Assembly (NCBI GenBank): GCA_046723645.1 | Contig: JBKOUY010000135.1 | Location: 1 to 12,275, forward strand | Reading direction: 5' to 3' | DNA from: DASQUK01 sp046723645 | GTDB lineage: Bacteria > Actinomycetota > Acidimicrobiia > Acidimicrobiales > VFJN01 | Length of the DNA stretch: 12,275 nt | Shown here: positions 1-5,810 of the stretch, piece by piece | Layout of the letters: every line of letters begins with the position of its first letter | Numbering within the stretch: position 1 is the stretch's first letter | Notes under the pieces: generated by a model | Told to the model about the DNA's origin: nothing | The model's input: only the letters and a program-made list of their open reading frames with translations | The model's database searches: none | Program-made: the position numbers and the translations under genes

Positions 1-338
1 TTCTCGTCGAGGGCGGGGTGGACGGCGACCCGCATCTTGCGGCCGCCGGAGAAGACGTCGACCGTGCCGTCGTCGTTGCGCGACAGGAGCGTTCCGTACG
101 CGGACGGGGGCTGGGTGAGCTTGTCGACCTCCTCGCGCAGCGCGGCGATGTGCTCGCGCGCCTCGCGGAGGGTGTAGGTGAGCTTCTCGTTCTGCGCCAC
201 GGCCTGCGCCAGCTGTCCCTTGGTCTCAAGCAGCCGCTCCTCGAGCGTGCGCACCCGCTTCGGCGCGTCCTGCAGCCGCCGCCGCAGCGCCAGCACTTCT
301 TCTTCCAGGGCGCGGATCTCGTCCTGCTGCCCCGTCAT
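1..338 (-). CDS. arc: Proteasome-associated ATPase ARC/Mpa, N-terminal part (runs off left edge)
   Basis: N-terminal 112 codons of the AAA+ ATPase that recognises pupylated substrates and feeds them into the actinobacterial 20S proteasome. Seen: a heptad-like charged coiled coil at about residues 5-76 (ending LREEVDKL), then the start of the interdomain OB domain with PPSAYGTLL (78-85), DDGTVDVFSGGRKMRV (89-104) and HPALDE. This order and wording match Mpa/ARC. The AAA module and the C-terminal proteasome-binding motif lie outside the window. The ATG at 338 has no clear Shine-Dalgarno. An in-frame GTG at 398-396 would add 20 polar residues and has GAGGAG directly abutting it, so the start is uncertain. 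It is divergent from the ferredoxin gene, and trmI lies nearby, as in other Pup-proteasome loci. Identity is strong; the exact start is not. Confidence 0.9.
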   Translation of the reverse strand, partial: MTGQQDEIRALEEEVLALRRRLQDAPKRVRTLEERLLETKGQLAQAVAQNEKLTYTLREAREHIAALREEVDKLTQPPSAYGTLLSRNDDGTVDVFSGGRKMRVAVHPALDE

Positions 339-398
339 GTCTGGGTCAGCGTGCCCCGAGCGGCGGCGTTGGTCGCGTTGTTCGTCGACGGTGACCAC

Positions 399-640
399 CT
401 CCTCGATCGGTCCCGTGGTTCGGACCCTACACCGGCCTCTGCCGAACCCGGCACGCTCGGAGTCACCTGTAGCCCAACAGTTCCCAGCACGAAACAGCAT
501 TTCTTCTGAAATTGCCGTGTTAATCGCTGGGTTCGCTAGTCTGGCTCCGACTGAGGTACATCCAAGGCTGGGAGGCCAGCTCGGCACCCAGCTAGCACCT
601 TGGGCAGTCCTCCGCATCGAGCCAGGAGTGGGTCACAGGT
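399..640. promoter_or_regulatory. Divergent intergenic region between arc and the ferredoxin gene
   Basis: About 240-300 bp without a convincing gene; it must carry both promoters. Toward the ferredoxin, a weak candidate is TTGCCG (512-517) with TAGTCT (537-542), but the 19-nt spacer is long. The ferredoxin ribosome-binding site is AGGAG at 624-628, 12 nt before the ATG at 641. A long inverted repeat sits at 562-603 (listed separately). The region 480-540 is visibly more A/T-rich than its surroundings, as expected for a promoter. No operator was recognised. Confidence 0.45.
562..603 (+). repeat. Inverted repeat / possible 5'UTR hairpin ahead of the ferredoxin gene
   Basis: The left arm CCAAG+GCTGGG (562-572) pairs with CCCAGC (587-592) and CTTGG (599-603). 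The result is an 11-bp stem interrupted by a 6-nt bulge (593-598) with a 14-nt loop. It lies between the candidate promoter and the AGGAG ribosome-binding site. An alternative shorter pairing is GCTGG (567-571) with CCAGC (576-580). It could be a regulatory leader structure or a dyad for a DNA-binding protein; no known riboswitch class was recognised. Confidence 0.35.
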
Positions 641-877
641 ATGAAGGTCTGGATTGACCAGGATCTCTGCACTGGCGACGGCCTCTGCGAGGAGATCGCC
701 CCCGACGTATTCACCCTGCTGGACGACGGCCTGGCCTACGTGAAGGAAGGCGAAAAGGTCTTCTCCGACCCCGGTGGCGCCGAAGGTCTCGCCAACGTGC
801 CCGCCGGGCAGGAAGAGGCGGTCATCGAGGCGGCCGAAGAGTGCCCCGGCGAGTGCATCTTCATCGAGGTCGAGTAG
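641..877 (+). CDS. Small mono-cluster ferredoxin (3Fe-4S or Asp-ligated 4Fe-4S)
   Basis: A 78-residue acidic electron-transfer protein, presumably cytoplasmic. The cluster ligands are readable: C10-x2-D13-x2-C16 near the N-terminus and C68-P69 near the C-terminus. The middle position of the usual CxxCxxC is Asp, which is typical of single-cluster ferredoxins carrying a 3Fe-4S cluster or a 4Fe-4S cluster with an Asp ligand. A further Cys, C72 (CPGEC), is not a canonical ligand. The start is ATG at 641, with AGGAG 12 nt upstream. It is divergent from arc and ends 4 bp from the convergent protease gene. The redox partner (P450, reductase or other) is not in the window, so the role is unknown. 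A ferredoxin beside arc is recalled from other actinobacteria but was not checked here. Confidence 0.9.
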   Translation: MKVWIDQDLCTGDGLCEEIAPDVFTLLDDGLAYVKEGEKVFSDPGGAEGLANVPAGQEEAVIEAAEECPGECIFIEVE

Positions 878-881
878 CCAG

Positions 882-2045
882 CTACACCAGGCAGTTGCCG
901 GTGTCCCGCTCCCGGCTTAGGTCACCGGACACGACGGCGGTCACCTCGTCGACGGCGAGGGCGTAAGCGACGCTGGGGCGATCGGGGGCGATGGCGAAGG
1001 CCACCCCGACCACCTGGCCTCGGGAGTCGACCAGCGCGCCGCCGGAGTCGCCAGGCGCCAGGTCGGCCGCCAGAACCAGCACGTCCCGCTCGCTTCGGCT
1101 CGAGTCGTAGATGTCCGTGCCAACCGCCGTGATCTGCTCGCCGACCTGGAACGGGCTGATCTCGAGCGGGCCGCCCCCCGGATGACCGAACACCCCACCC
1201 GACCTGCCGACCTCGGCCCGGTCCAGGGGCAGTGGAACCCGGTCCGCCCCCGAGGTCCGCAGGACGGCCAGGTCGCGAGCCGGATCGAACGCCACCACGG
1301 TGCCGTCCATCCGGGATCCGTCGGAGAGGATGATGTCGGAGTCGTCCTCTCCGGCGACCACGTGGGCGTTGGTTACGACCAGGTCGTCGGCCACGAAGAA
1401 CCCGCTCCCCTCCTGGATCCGGCTGCAGGCCTCGCCCTCGATCTTCACGGTCGAGGCCGCCACGCTGGCGGCGAGGGCATTGGAGAGCCCGGTGGCTTCG
1501 GGCACGACGCCCGGGTCGGGCGACGGCCGGAGGGCCTCGAAGACCTGCGGGAAGGGGTTGTCGCCCACGAGCCGTCGCAGCGCCTGCAGCGTGTCGGGCG
1601 CCTCGGGAAACAGGGCGTTGACCTTGCGGGCGATGACCGAGCCGCGGGCCTGTTCGGAGGTCAGGCCCGGCACGTCCGCCAACGTGGGCAGCAGCAGCCA
1701 CAGTGCCACGAGCAACCCGACGATGCCGAGGAGCGCCCCCACCGCCTGGTCGACACGCCGCACCGGTCCGTGCGGCAGGGCCACGTGCAACCGCGCGCCC
1801 AGCACGAGGCCCAGGGCCTGGCCCAGCAGAGCGCTGCCCACCAGGGCGGCGATCGCCACCAGGGCGACGGTCACGTCACTGGAGCCCCGCACCTGGCGCA
1901 GCAGGGGTGGCAGAGCCAGCGCGCCGACCGTGACACCCAGCGCCAGGCCCGCCCACGACGTGGCCCGGGCGACGAAGCCCATCCGGTAGCCGGCCCCGGC
2001 CGCGAGGATGGCCAGCAGGACCAGGACGACATCCAGCACGTTCAC
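882..2045 (-). CDS. marP: Membrane-anchored periplasmic trypsin-like serine protease, CvpA-like N-domain (MarP type)
   Basis: A 387-residue protein. The N-terminal part (about 1-125) is a CvpA-like domain with four hydrophobic segments, roughly 3-20, 30-50, 58-83 and 100-120. From about residue 185 there is a chymotrypsin-fold protease with a full catalytic triad: H228 (TNAHVV), D258 (ARDLAVL) and S334 (GDSGGAL). C207 before the protease core and C385 at the extreme C-terminus match the cysteine pair that forms the regulatory disulfide in Mycobacterium tuberculosis MarP (Rv3671c), an acid-resistance protease acting in the periplasm. The GTG start at 2045 has GGAAGG 5 nt upstream. It lies 102 nt downstream of trmI on the same strand and may be the last gene of that run or have its own promoter. 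The symbol is used by homology; orthology was not tested. Confidence 0.88.
   Translation of the reverse strand: MNVLDVVLVLLAILAAGAGYRMGFVARATSWAGLALGVTVGALALPPLLRQVRGSSDVTVALVAIAALVGSALLGQALGLVLGARLHVALPHGPVRRVDQAVGALLGIVGLLVALWLLLPTLADVPGLTSEQARGSVIARKVNALFPEAPDTLQALRRLVGDNPFPQVFEALRPSPDPGVVPEATGLSNALAASVAASTVKIEGEACSRIQEGSGFFVADDLVVTNAHVVAGEDDSDIILSDGSRMDGTVVAFDPARDLAVLRTSGADRVPLPLDRAEVGRSGGVFGHPGGGPLEISPFQVGEQITAVGTDIYDSSRSERDVLVLAADLAPGDSGGALVDSRGQVVGVAFAIAPDRPSVAYALAVDEVTAVVSGDLSRERDTGNCLV
884..904. terminator. Weak hairpin between the convergent ferredoxin and protease genes
   Basis: ACACC-(A)-GGCA / TGCC-GGTGT forms a 9-bp stem with one bulged A and a very short loop (894-895, or a tetraloop if the last pair opens). 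It starts 7 nt after the ferredoxin stop and lies inside the last codons of the protease gene. There is no T tract. It may help end the ferredoxin transcript; the evidence is structural only. Confidence 0.3.
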
Positions 2046-2147
2046 CTCACCCTTCCCCAGCCGCCCTGCTCACCGTGGGCCTCGATGGCCGTCGTGGCCA
2101 CCGTCGGCAGATGATGCTCGCACAGTCGCGCACCGGGGTCGGGGCCG

Positions 2148-2918
2148 TCAGCTCAGGAGGCGGGCGCTCGTGAGGAAGCCCGTGTGGGCCACCATGCGAT
2201 GGTCGGGTCGTACGGACTGGCCCTCGATGTGCCAGGCGCGGTTGAGCACCTCGATCGTGTCGACCATGCCGAAGCCGCTGCCCAGCAGCTCGTTGCGGAG
2301 CTGGACCACCTGGGTGACCTGCGGGGTGTACGCCACGAGCACCCCGCCCCGGTGCATGGCGCGGGCGGCGTGCTTGGCGACGCGCCACGGCTCGGGGAGG
2401 TCGAGCACCACCCGGTCGAGGTCGGTCTCGTCGATCCCCTCGTAGGCGTCGCGGATCTCGACGCGGTAGTTGGCCAGTGAGTCCTCGCCGAGGAATGTCG
2501 TGACGTTGCGCTGGGCCCGGCGGGCGAAGTCCTGGCGCAGCTCGTAGCCGGTCACCATCGCTCCGGCCCGCACCAGCGTCATCGACAGGGCGCCGGACCC
2601 GACGCCCGACTCGAGCACCCGGGCGCCGGGGAAGATGTCCGCCAGCATGAGGATGGGACCCAGGTCCTTGGGATAGATCACCTGGGCCCCGCGGGGCATC
2701 TTGAGCACGAAGTCGGCCAGGGTCGGCCGGATCGCCAAAAACGCCGAGCCGTGCGACGACCGGAACGACGCGCCCTCCGAGGCGCCGATGACGTCGTCGT
2801 GGGCGATCACGCCGGCGTGGGTGTGGAACTCGCCGCCGGCGGCGAGCGTCACCAGGTAGCGGCGCTTCTTGGCGTCGACGAGCAGCACCTCGTCCCCGTC
2901 GGCGAAGGGCCGGCTCAC
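2148..2918 (-). CDS. trmI: tRNA (adenine-58-N1) methyltransferase TrmI
   Basis: A 256-residue SAM-dependent methyltransferase that makes m1A58 in the tRNA T-loop and normally acts as a homotetramer. Seen: an N-terminal beta domain (FADGDEVLLVD), YPKDLGPILMLADI (82-95), SAM motif I VLESGVGSGALS (101-112), motif DLPEPW (173-178) and the C-terminal block RPDHRMVAHTGFL (237-249), all typical of bacterial TrmI. The start is GTG at 2918-2916, which overlaps the TGA of the upstream thiolase gene as GTGA; GAAGG stands 8 nt before it. A longer frame opens at 3035 but only adds residues overlapping the thiolase and was not used. TrmI near arc is a known arrangement in actinobacteria. Coupling to the thiolase fits a shared T-loop substrate. 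Confidence 0.95.
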   Translation of the reverse strand: MSRPFADGDEVLLVDAKKRRYLVTLAAGGEFHTHAGVIAHDDVIGASEGASFRSSHGSAFLAIRPTLADFVLKMPRGAQVIYPKDLGPILMLADIFPGARVLESGVGSGALSMTLVRAGAMVTGYELRQDFARRAQRNVTTFLGEDSLANYRVEIRDAYEGIDETDLDRVVLDLPEPWRVAKHAARAMHRGGVLVAYTPQVTQVVQLRNELLGSGFGMVDTIEVLNRAWHIEGQSVRPDHRMVAHTGFLTSARLLS

Positions 2919-3928
2919 GAGCGGGCCTTCGTCCGGGCCCGACGGCGCCTCGCCCCACCGCGGCGCGGGCGGACGAGCTCGACGGGCACCGGATCGTGCC
3001 CCGCCACCCGGTCGACGAGCCGGCAGAAGGCGCACACGTCACCGGTGGTCGGCGAGCCGCAGCGGCCGCAGGCCCCGACCTGCCCATCCGCGCTGTCGGC
3101 ATCGGGCGCGAAGCGAGAGGCCGCCCTGTCCAGGAAGCCGAAGTAGAAGGCCTGCTTCGCCCCCGGCGACGCGGCCTCGACGGCGTTGAGCGCCTCCTTG
3201 TAGCGGAGGTGGCGATTGCCCTCGGCCATCGGGCACTCCTCGACGATGTAGTCGATGCCGCGCAGCACGCAGTACGCCGCGGTCTCGCGCTCGGCTAGCC
3301 GGACCAGAGGCTTGACCTTGCGCGGGAAGACGCGCCGTTGGTCCCCCGACCCGGTGCGACCGATCCGCTCGGCGAGGGTGGGCTGCTGACGCCCGAGGTA
3401 CTCGGTGTGCCAGTGGAGCACGTTGCCGAAGAGGACCGCAGCCTCGTCGTCGAGGTTGTGGCCGGTCGCCACGACGTCGTAGCCGCCATCGAGCGCCGCC
3501 TTGTCGATGAGGTGGCGCTTGGACAGCCCGCAGGACGAGCACGGCACCCGGTTGGTCACCGCCGACGCCGTCGGGATGTCGTAGTCGTAGTCCTCTCGGA
3601 GGTCGACCCGGTGCAAGGTGAGGCCGCGCTGCTCCGCGAACGCGACCGCCGCCTCGGTGCTGGCGGCGCTGTAGTCGCCGATGCCGAGCCCGATGGTCAT
3701 GCCCTCGGCGTCGTAGCCGAGCTCGAGCAGGACGTCCCACAGCGCGAGGCTGTCCTTGCCGCCGGAGACGGCCACCACGATGCGGTCCCCCGGCTCGATC
3801 ATGGCGTGGTCGTCGATCGCACGGACCACCTGGTCGCGGCAGAACTTGAGGAAGTGGTCGGCGCAGAAGTTGGCGTTGTGGCGGCGGAGGTCGATGACCG
3901 CCGGCCCGCGGCACACGGCGCACTTCAC
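2915..3928 (-). CDS. TtuA-type tRNA 2-thiolation enzyme (PP-loop, two Zn fingers, Fe-S cysteines)
   Basis: A 337-residue TtuA/NcsA/Ncs6-family tRNA thiolase. It adenylates a target uridine and replaces the 2-oxygen with sulfur delivered by a thiocarboxylated ubiquitin-like carrier. Seen in order: a first zinc site C3-x2-C6 and C22-x2-H25; the PP-loop SGGKDS (55-60); catalytic/Fe-S cysteines C130 and C133 (PCSSCG) and C232 (EECP); the conserved GHNLDDEA (156-163); and a second zinc site C287/C290 and C299/C302. C130 and C133 fall at the same positions as in Thermus TtuA. The tail 321-337 is Arg-rich, a plausible tRNA contact. GTG start at 3928 overlaps the carrier gene's stop; its own stop overlaps trmI. 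The neighbours favour position 54 (TtuA) over wobble U34 (NcsA), but this is inference. Confidence 0.88.
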   Translation of the reverse strand: MKCAVCRGPAVIDLRRHNANFCADHFLKFCRDQVVRAIDDHAMIEPGDRIVVAVSGGKDSLALWDVLLELGYDAEGMTIGLGIGDYSAASTEAAVAFAEQRGLTLHRVDLREDYDYDIPTASAVTNRVPCSSCGLSKRHLIDKAALDGGYDVVATGHNLDDEAAVLFGNVLHWHTEYLGRQQPTLAERIGRTGSGDQRRVFPRKVKPLVRLAERETAAYCVLRGIDYIVEECPMAEGNRHLRYKEALNAVEAASPGAKQAFYFGFLDRAASRFAPDADSADGQVGACGRCGSPTTGDVCAFCRLVDRVAGHDPVPVELVRPRRGGARRRRARTKARS

Positions 3929-4140
3929 GCGAGCCCCGTCAGGTCCGCGCCGCCCGAGATCACGGGCCGGATCTCGATCTCGTCGTCGTCGGCCAGCACG
4001 GCGTCCCCCGGCACCAGCGTGTCGCCGCGCACGACCAGGACGGACTCGCGGTTGAGGTCGAGCTGGCGCAGCAGCTTGCCGACGCTGAGCGGGCCGTCGA
4101 CCTCGAGCTGGCGGCGCGGGTTGCGGAGGAGGACGCGCAT
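3925..4140 (-). CDS. ThiS/MoaD-type ubiquitin-like sulfur carrier (TtuB-like) with residues after Gly-Gly
   Basis: A 71-residue beta-grasp protein. SVGKLLRQLDL (19-29), the VVRGDTLVPGDAVLADDDEIEI stretch (36-57) and RPVISGG (58-64) are the ThiS/MoaD/TtuB pattern. Such carriers are adenylated and thiocarboxylated at a C-terminal diglycine to donate sulfur. Here Gly63-Gly64 is followed by ADLTGLA (65-71) before the stop, so the diglycine is not terminal in the primary product; I verified this on the sequence (ggc ggc gcg gac ctg acg ggg ctc gcg tga). The gene overlaps the TtuA-type gene by GTGA, which supports a functional pair. The ATG at 4140 lacks a strong ribosome-binding site. The tail codons may also serve as leader for the downstream GTG. 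Activation by an E1-like enzyme encoded elsewhere is expected. Confidence 0.85.
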   Translation of the reverse strand: MRVLLRNPRRQLEVDGPLSVGKLLRQLDLNRESVLVVRGDTLVPGDAVLADDDEIEIRPVISGGADLTGLA

Positions 4141-4165
4141 GACGCGTCCATTGTGGCGCCGCAGG

Positions 4166-4423
4166 TCAGCGCCGACGAACGCGCTTGCCGGCGTAGGTCT
4201 CGGTCAGGTGGCTGATCTCGATGGCGTGCCCGGGCTCGATCTCCGCCCGGTAGACCACGACCGGCTCACTACCGAGGAGCCGCCGCAGGCGCCGGATGCC
4301 CCATACCGCCACGTACACCCGGAACCAGCCCGGCGATCGCTCCCTGACGCCACGTCGACTGCCATGGGCCTGGACCACCTTGAGGGCACGATCGACCCGG
4401 CTCACCGGCTGGAGCTTTGCCAC
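4166..4423 (-). CDS. Small basic protein of unknown function
   Basis: An 85-residue protein, family not recognised. It is strongly basic, with RRGVRER (23-29), RRLRR (44-48) and a terminal KRVRRR. It has a mixed hydrophobic/aromatic core (WFRVYVAVWGIRRL, 33-46; VVVYRAEIEPGHAIEI, 55-70) and no clear membrane helix. The start chosen is GTG at 4423 because GGAGG lies at the ideal 8-nt spacing. A TTG at 4429, overlapping the previous stop as TTGA, would add two residues but sits only 2 nt from the GGAGG. The protein may bind nucleic acid or membrane lipid headgroups, but nothing in the sequence decides this. It lies 25 nt before the sulfur-carrier gene and directly after a one-TM protein gene, so it is probably co-transcribed. 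Confidence 0.65.
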   Translation of the reverse strand: MAKLQPVSRVDRALKVVQAHGSRRGVRERSPGWFRVYVAVWGIRRLRRLLGSEPVVVYRAEIEPGHAIEISHLTETYAGKRVRRR

Positions 4424-4425
4424 TC

Positions 4426-4647
4426 TCAAACCCTCCGGATCTCGACGACGGTGCTGCGCTGCTTGCCGGCGCGCCTGCCGAGCAGGAACACGAGCAGCAG
4501 CACGATGAACACCGCGATCCCGCCCGCGGTGATGAGGGTGGTCCTCGCCGATGCGACCTGCTCGCGGGCGCCGCCCTCGAGCTCGCGGAACTTGGCCTCG
4601 AGATCGTCCCGGGTGATGTGGCTGGTCGGTGCGGCGCTCACTGCCAT
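4426..4647 (-). CDS. Small single-pass membrane protein of unknown function
   Basis: A 73-residue protein. The N-terminal half (about 10-36) is a charged amphipathic helix (DDLEAKFRELEGGAREQVASAR). It is followed by one transmembrane segment at about 38-57 (ITAGGIAVFIVLLLVFLLG) and a basic C-terminal tail (RRAGKQR). The positive-inside rule puts the C-terminus in the cytoplasm. The ATG at 4647 has GAGG 8 nt upstream and lies only 4 nt after the stop of the two-TM gene. Its stop abuts the next gene. The family was not recognised; I infer that it works with the holin-superfamily-like neighbour as a small envelope module. Confidence 0.7.
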   Translation of the reverse strand: MAVSAAPTSHITRDDLEAKFRELEGGAREQVASARTTLITAGGIAVFIVLLLVFLLGRRAGKQRSTVVEIRRV

Positions 4648-4651
4648 CGGG

Positions 4652-5032
4652 CTACCTCTTCGTCTTGGTGATCCGGGTGACGGCGAACCCGACGAACGCG
4701 GCCGCCACCGCCAGCACGATGATGTACGGGAGCCACGACAGGCTGCCGTGGAACGTGCTCCCGGTCTGGGTCTGCAGGGCCCGCAGCGCCGACAGCATCA
4801 GCAGCACCGTGCCGAACCCGATCAGCAGTGCTCCGGGGACACCGAACGTCAGGTAGCGCCCGACGCCCTTGAGCGGATCGATCGTCTCCTGCTTCGCGTA
4901 GTCCTTCGTGAGCGCCCACAGTTCGCTCGAGACCTCGACGATCGACTTCGACTGCGGCTCCGGCACCTTTGCCTGCTCCTGGTCGCTAGCGATGCCTGGT
5001 TGTACCACGCCGTGCCGCGCAGACTCTGACAT
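4652..5032 (-). CDS. Two-TM protein resembling the actinobacterial holin superfamily III / YqjE-like group
   Basis: A 126-residue protein. A hydrophilic N-terminus (1-35) precedes an amphipathic segment (SIVEVSSELWALTKDYAKQE, 30-49). Two transmembrane helices follow at about 61-82 (ending GFGTVLLML) and 98-118 (LSWLPYIIVLAVAAAFVGFA), then a basic tail TRITKTKR. The layout resembles the chromosomal proteins annotated as putative actinobacterial holin-X or phage-holin-family. These are usually not phage genes, and no lysis or phage genes lie nearby. The ATG at 5032 lacks a strong ribosome-binding site and is 23 nt downstream of the LON-domain gene, consistent with an operon. The family call rests on topology and general wording only. 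Confidence 0.68.
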   Translation of the reverse strand: MSESARHGVVQPGIASDQEQAKVPEPQSKSIVEVSSELWALTKDYAKQETIDPLKGVGRYLTFGVPGALLIGFGTVLLMLSALRALQTQTGSTFHGSLSWLPYIIVLAVAAAFVGFAVTRITKTKR

Positions 5033-5055
5033 TCGCTACCCGAGCTGGGTCGTCG

Positions 5056-5775
5056 TCATCCGGCGGAGAGGCGCGCCTGGAGCAGATCGATCTGATCCGC
5101 CAGCAGCGTGCGCAGCAGCCGCCACCGGGCGGGGACCGTGGGCGCCGCCAGCAGGCCCTGGCGGTCGGCCGGTCCCAGGGGAGCCACCACCGCCGCCTGG
5201 TAGCCGGCGACCACGGGATCGTCGGCCAGCTCGAGGTCGAGCGGCGGCGCCGGCTCCCCCATCTCCCGCCGCAGGGCGGCCGCCCGCCGCAGCAGGGTCG
5301 TGACCTCGTTCCGATCGTCGGCGGCCCCCTCGGCTCCCCCCGCTCCCCCTGGTCCCTCATCGTCCTCGGCGCCGGCCGGCTCGTGGAGCTGTTCCGCCCA
5401 CTCGTGGATCTCCGCCCGGGGGTACGGGTCGTCGGGGAGCCAGCGGTCGACACGGATGCGGTGGATGCCGAGCGCGCCGAGGATCCAGCGGCCGTCGGGC
5501 AGTTCTTCGGCGCGCAGGATGCGGGCCAACGTGCCGACGTCGGTGCGGACTTCTCCGCCGCCGACCTCGGATCCCCGCTCGATGAGCACGACGCCGAACG
5601 TGCCGTCGTGGTGCGTGCGAGAGTCGTTCACCATGCGCCGGTAGCGGGGCTCGAACACGTGCAGCGGCAGCAGCATCCCCGGCACGAGCACGGTGCCCAA
5701 CGGGAACATCGGGGCCACCGAAGATGCTTCCCGCTCCTGGCCTACGGCCGGGCCGCTCGGGCCTCGCTCGCTCAT
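5056..5775 (-). CDS. Stand-alone LON substrate-binding-domain protein
   Basis: A 239-residue protein with the Lon N-terminal (LAN) fold but no AAA or protease domain. Its signature is MFPLGTVLVPGMLLPLHVFEPRYRRMV (23-49), followed by GTFGVVLIERGSEVGGGE, DVGTLARIL (79-87) and a C-terminal helical half. A flexible acidic, Gly/Ala-rich insert at 134-155 (GAEDDEGPGGAGGAEGAADD) separates the two halves. Such proteins are thought to bind polypeptides; their function is not established. The start chosen is ATG at 5775 with GGAGG 4 nt upstream (close). Alternatives are TTG at 5817 or an internal start near the MFPLG motif. It is divergent from imuB, with the SOS operator about 45 bp upstream, and is the first gene of the long minus-strand run. 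Confidence 0.85.
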   Translation of the reverse strand: MSERGPSGPAVGQEREASSVAPMFPLGTVLVPGMLLPLHVFEPRYRRMVNDSRTHHDGTFGVVLIERGSEVGGGEVRTDVGTLARILRAEELPDGRWILGALGIHRIRVDRWLPDDPYPRAEIHEWAEQLHEPAGAEDDEGPGGAGGAEGAADDRNEVTTLLRRAAALRREMGEPAPPLDLELADDPVVAGYQAAVVAPLGPADRQGLLAAPTVPARWRLLRTLLADQIDLLQARLSAG

Positions 5776-5810
5776 TGCCCTCCGGGGGCGCTCGCTCAGG
5801 ACGGCAAGCC

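Noticed and set aside
18..657. Plus-strand frames covering the arc 5' region
   Set aside because: The minus strand encodes an unmistakable ARC coiled coil and OB start; the plus-strand frames have no ribosome-binding site and no motifs.
2046..2147. Possible small gene or RNA in the gap between trmI and the marP-type gene
   Set aside because: Only weak GC-rich pairings (for example GTGGGCC near GGCCAC) were seen; there is no coding pattern and no convincing promoter.
2919..3035. Longer TrmI start at 3035
   Set aside because: The extra 39 residues are Arg/Pro/Gly-rich and fully overlap the thiolase gene. GTG 2918 with GAAGG and a GTGA overlap is the natural start.
3338..5029. Open frame of 563 codons on the plus strand
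   Set aside because: It is antisense to the thiolase, sulfur carrier and small membrane genes. Its translation is low-complexity and matches no family, while the minus-strand frames carry clear motifs. This is the usual high-GC antisense frame.
4652..5032. Holin-like protein as sign of a prophage
   Set aside because: No endolysin, structural, integrase or attachment-site features are nearby. Such proteins are common chromosomal genes in actinobacteria.
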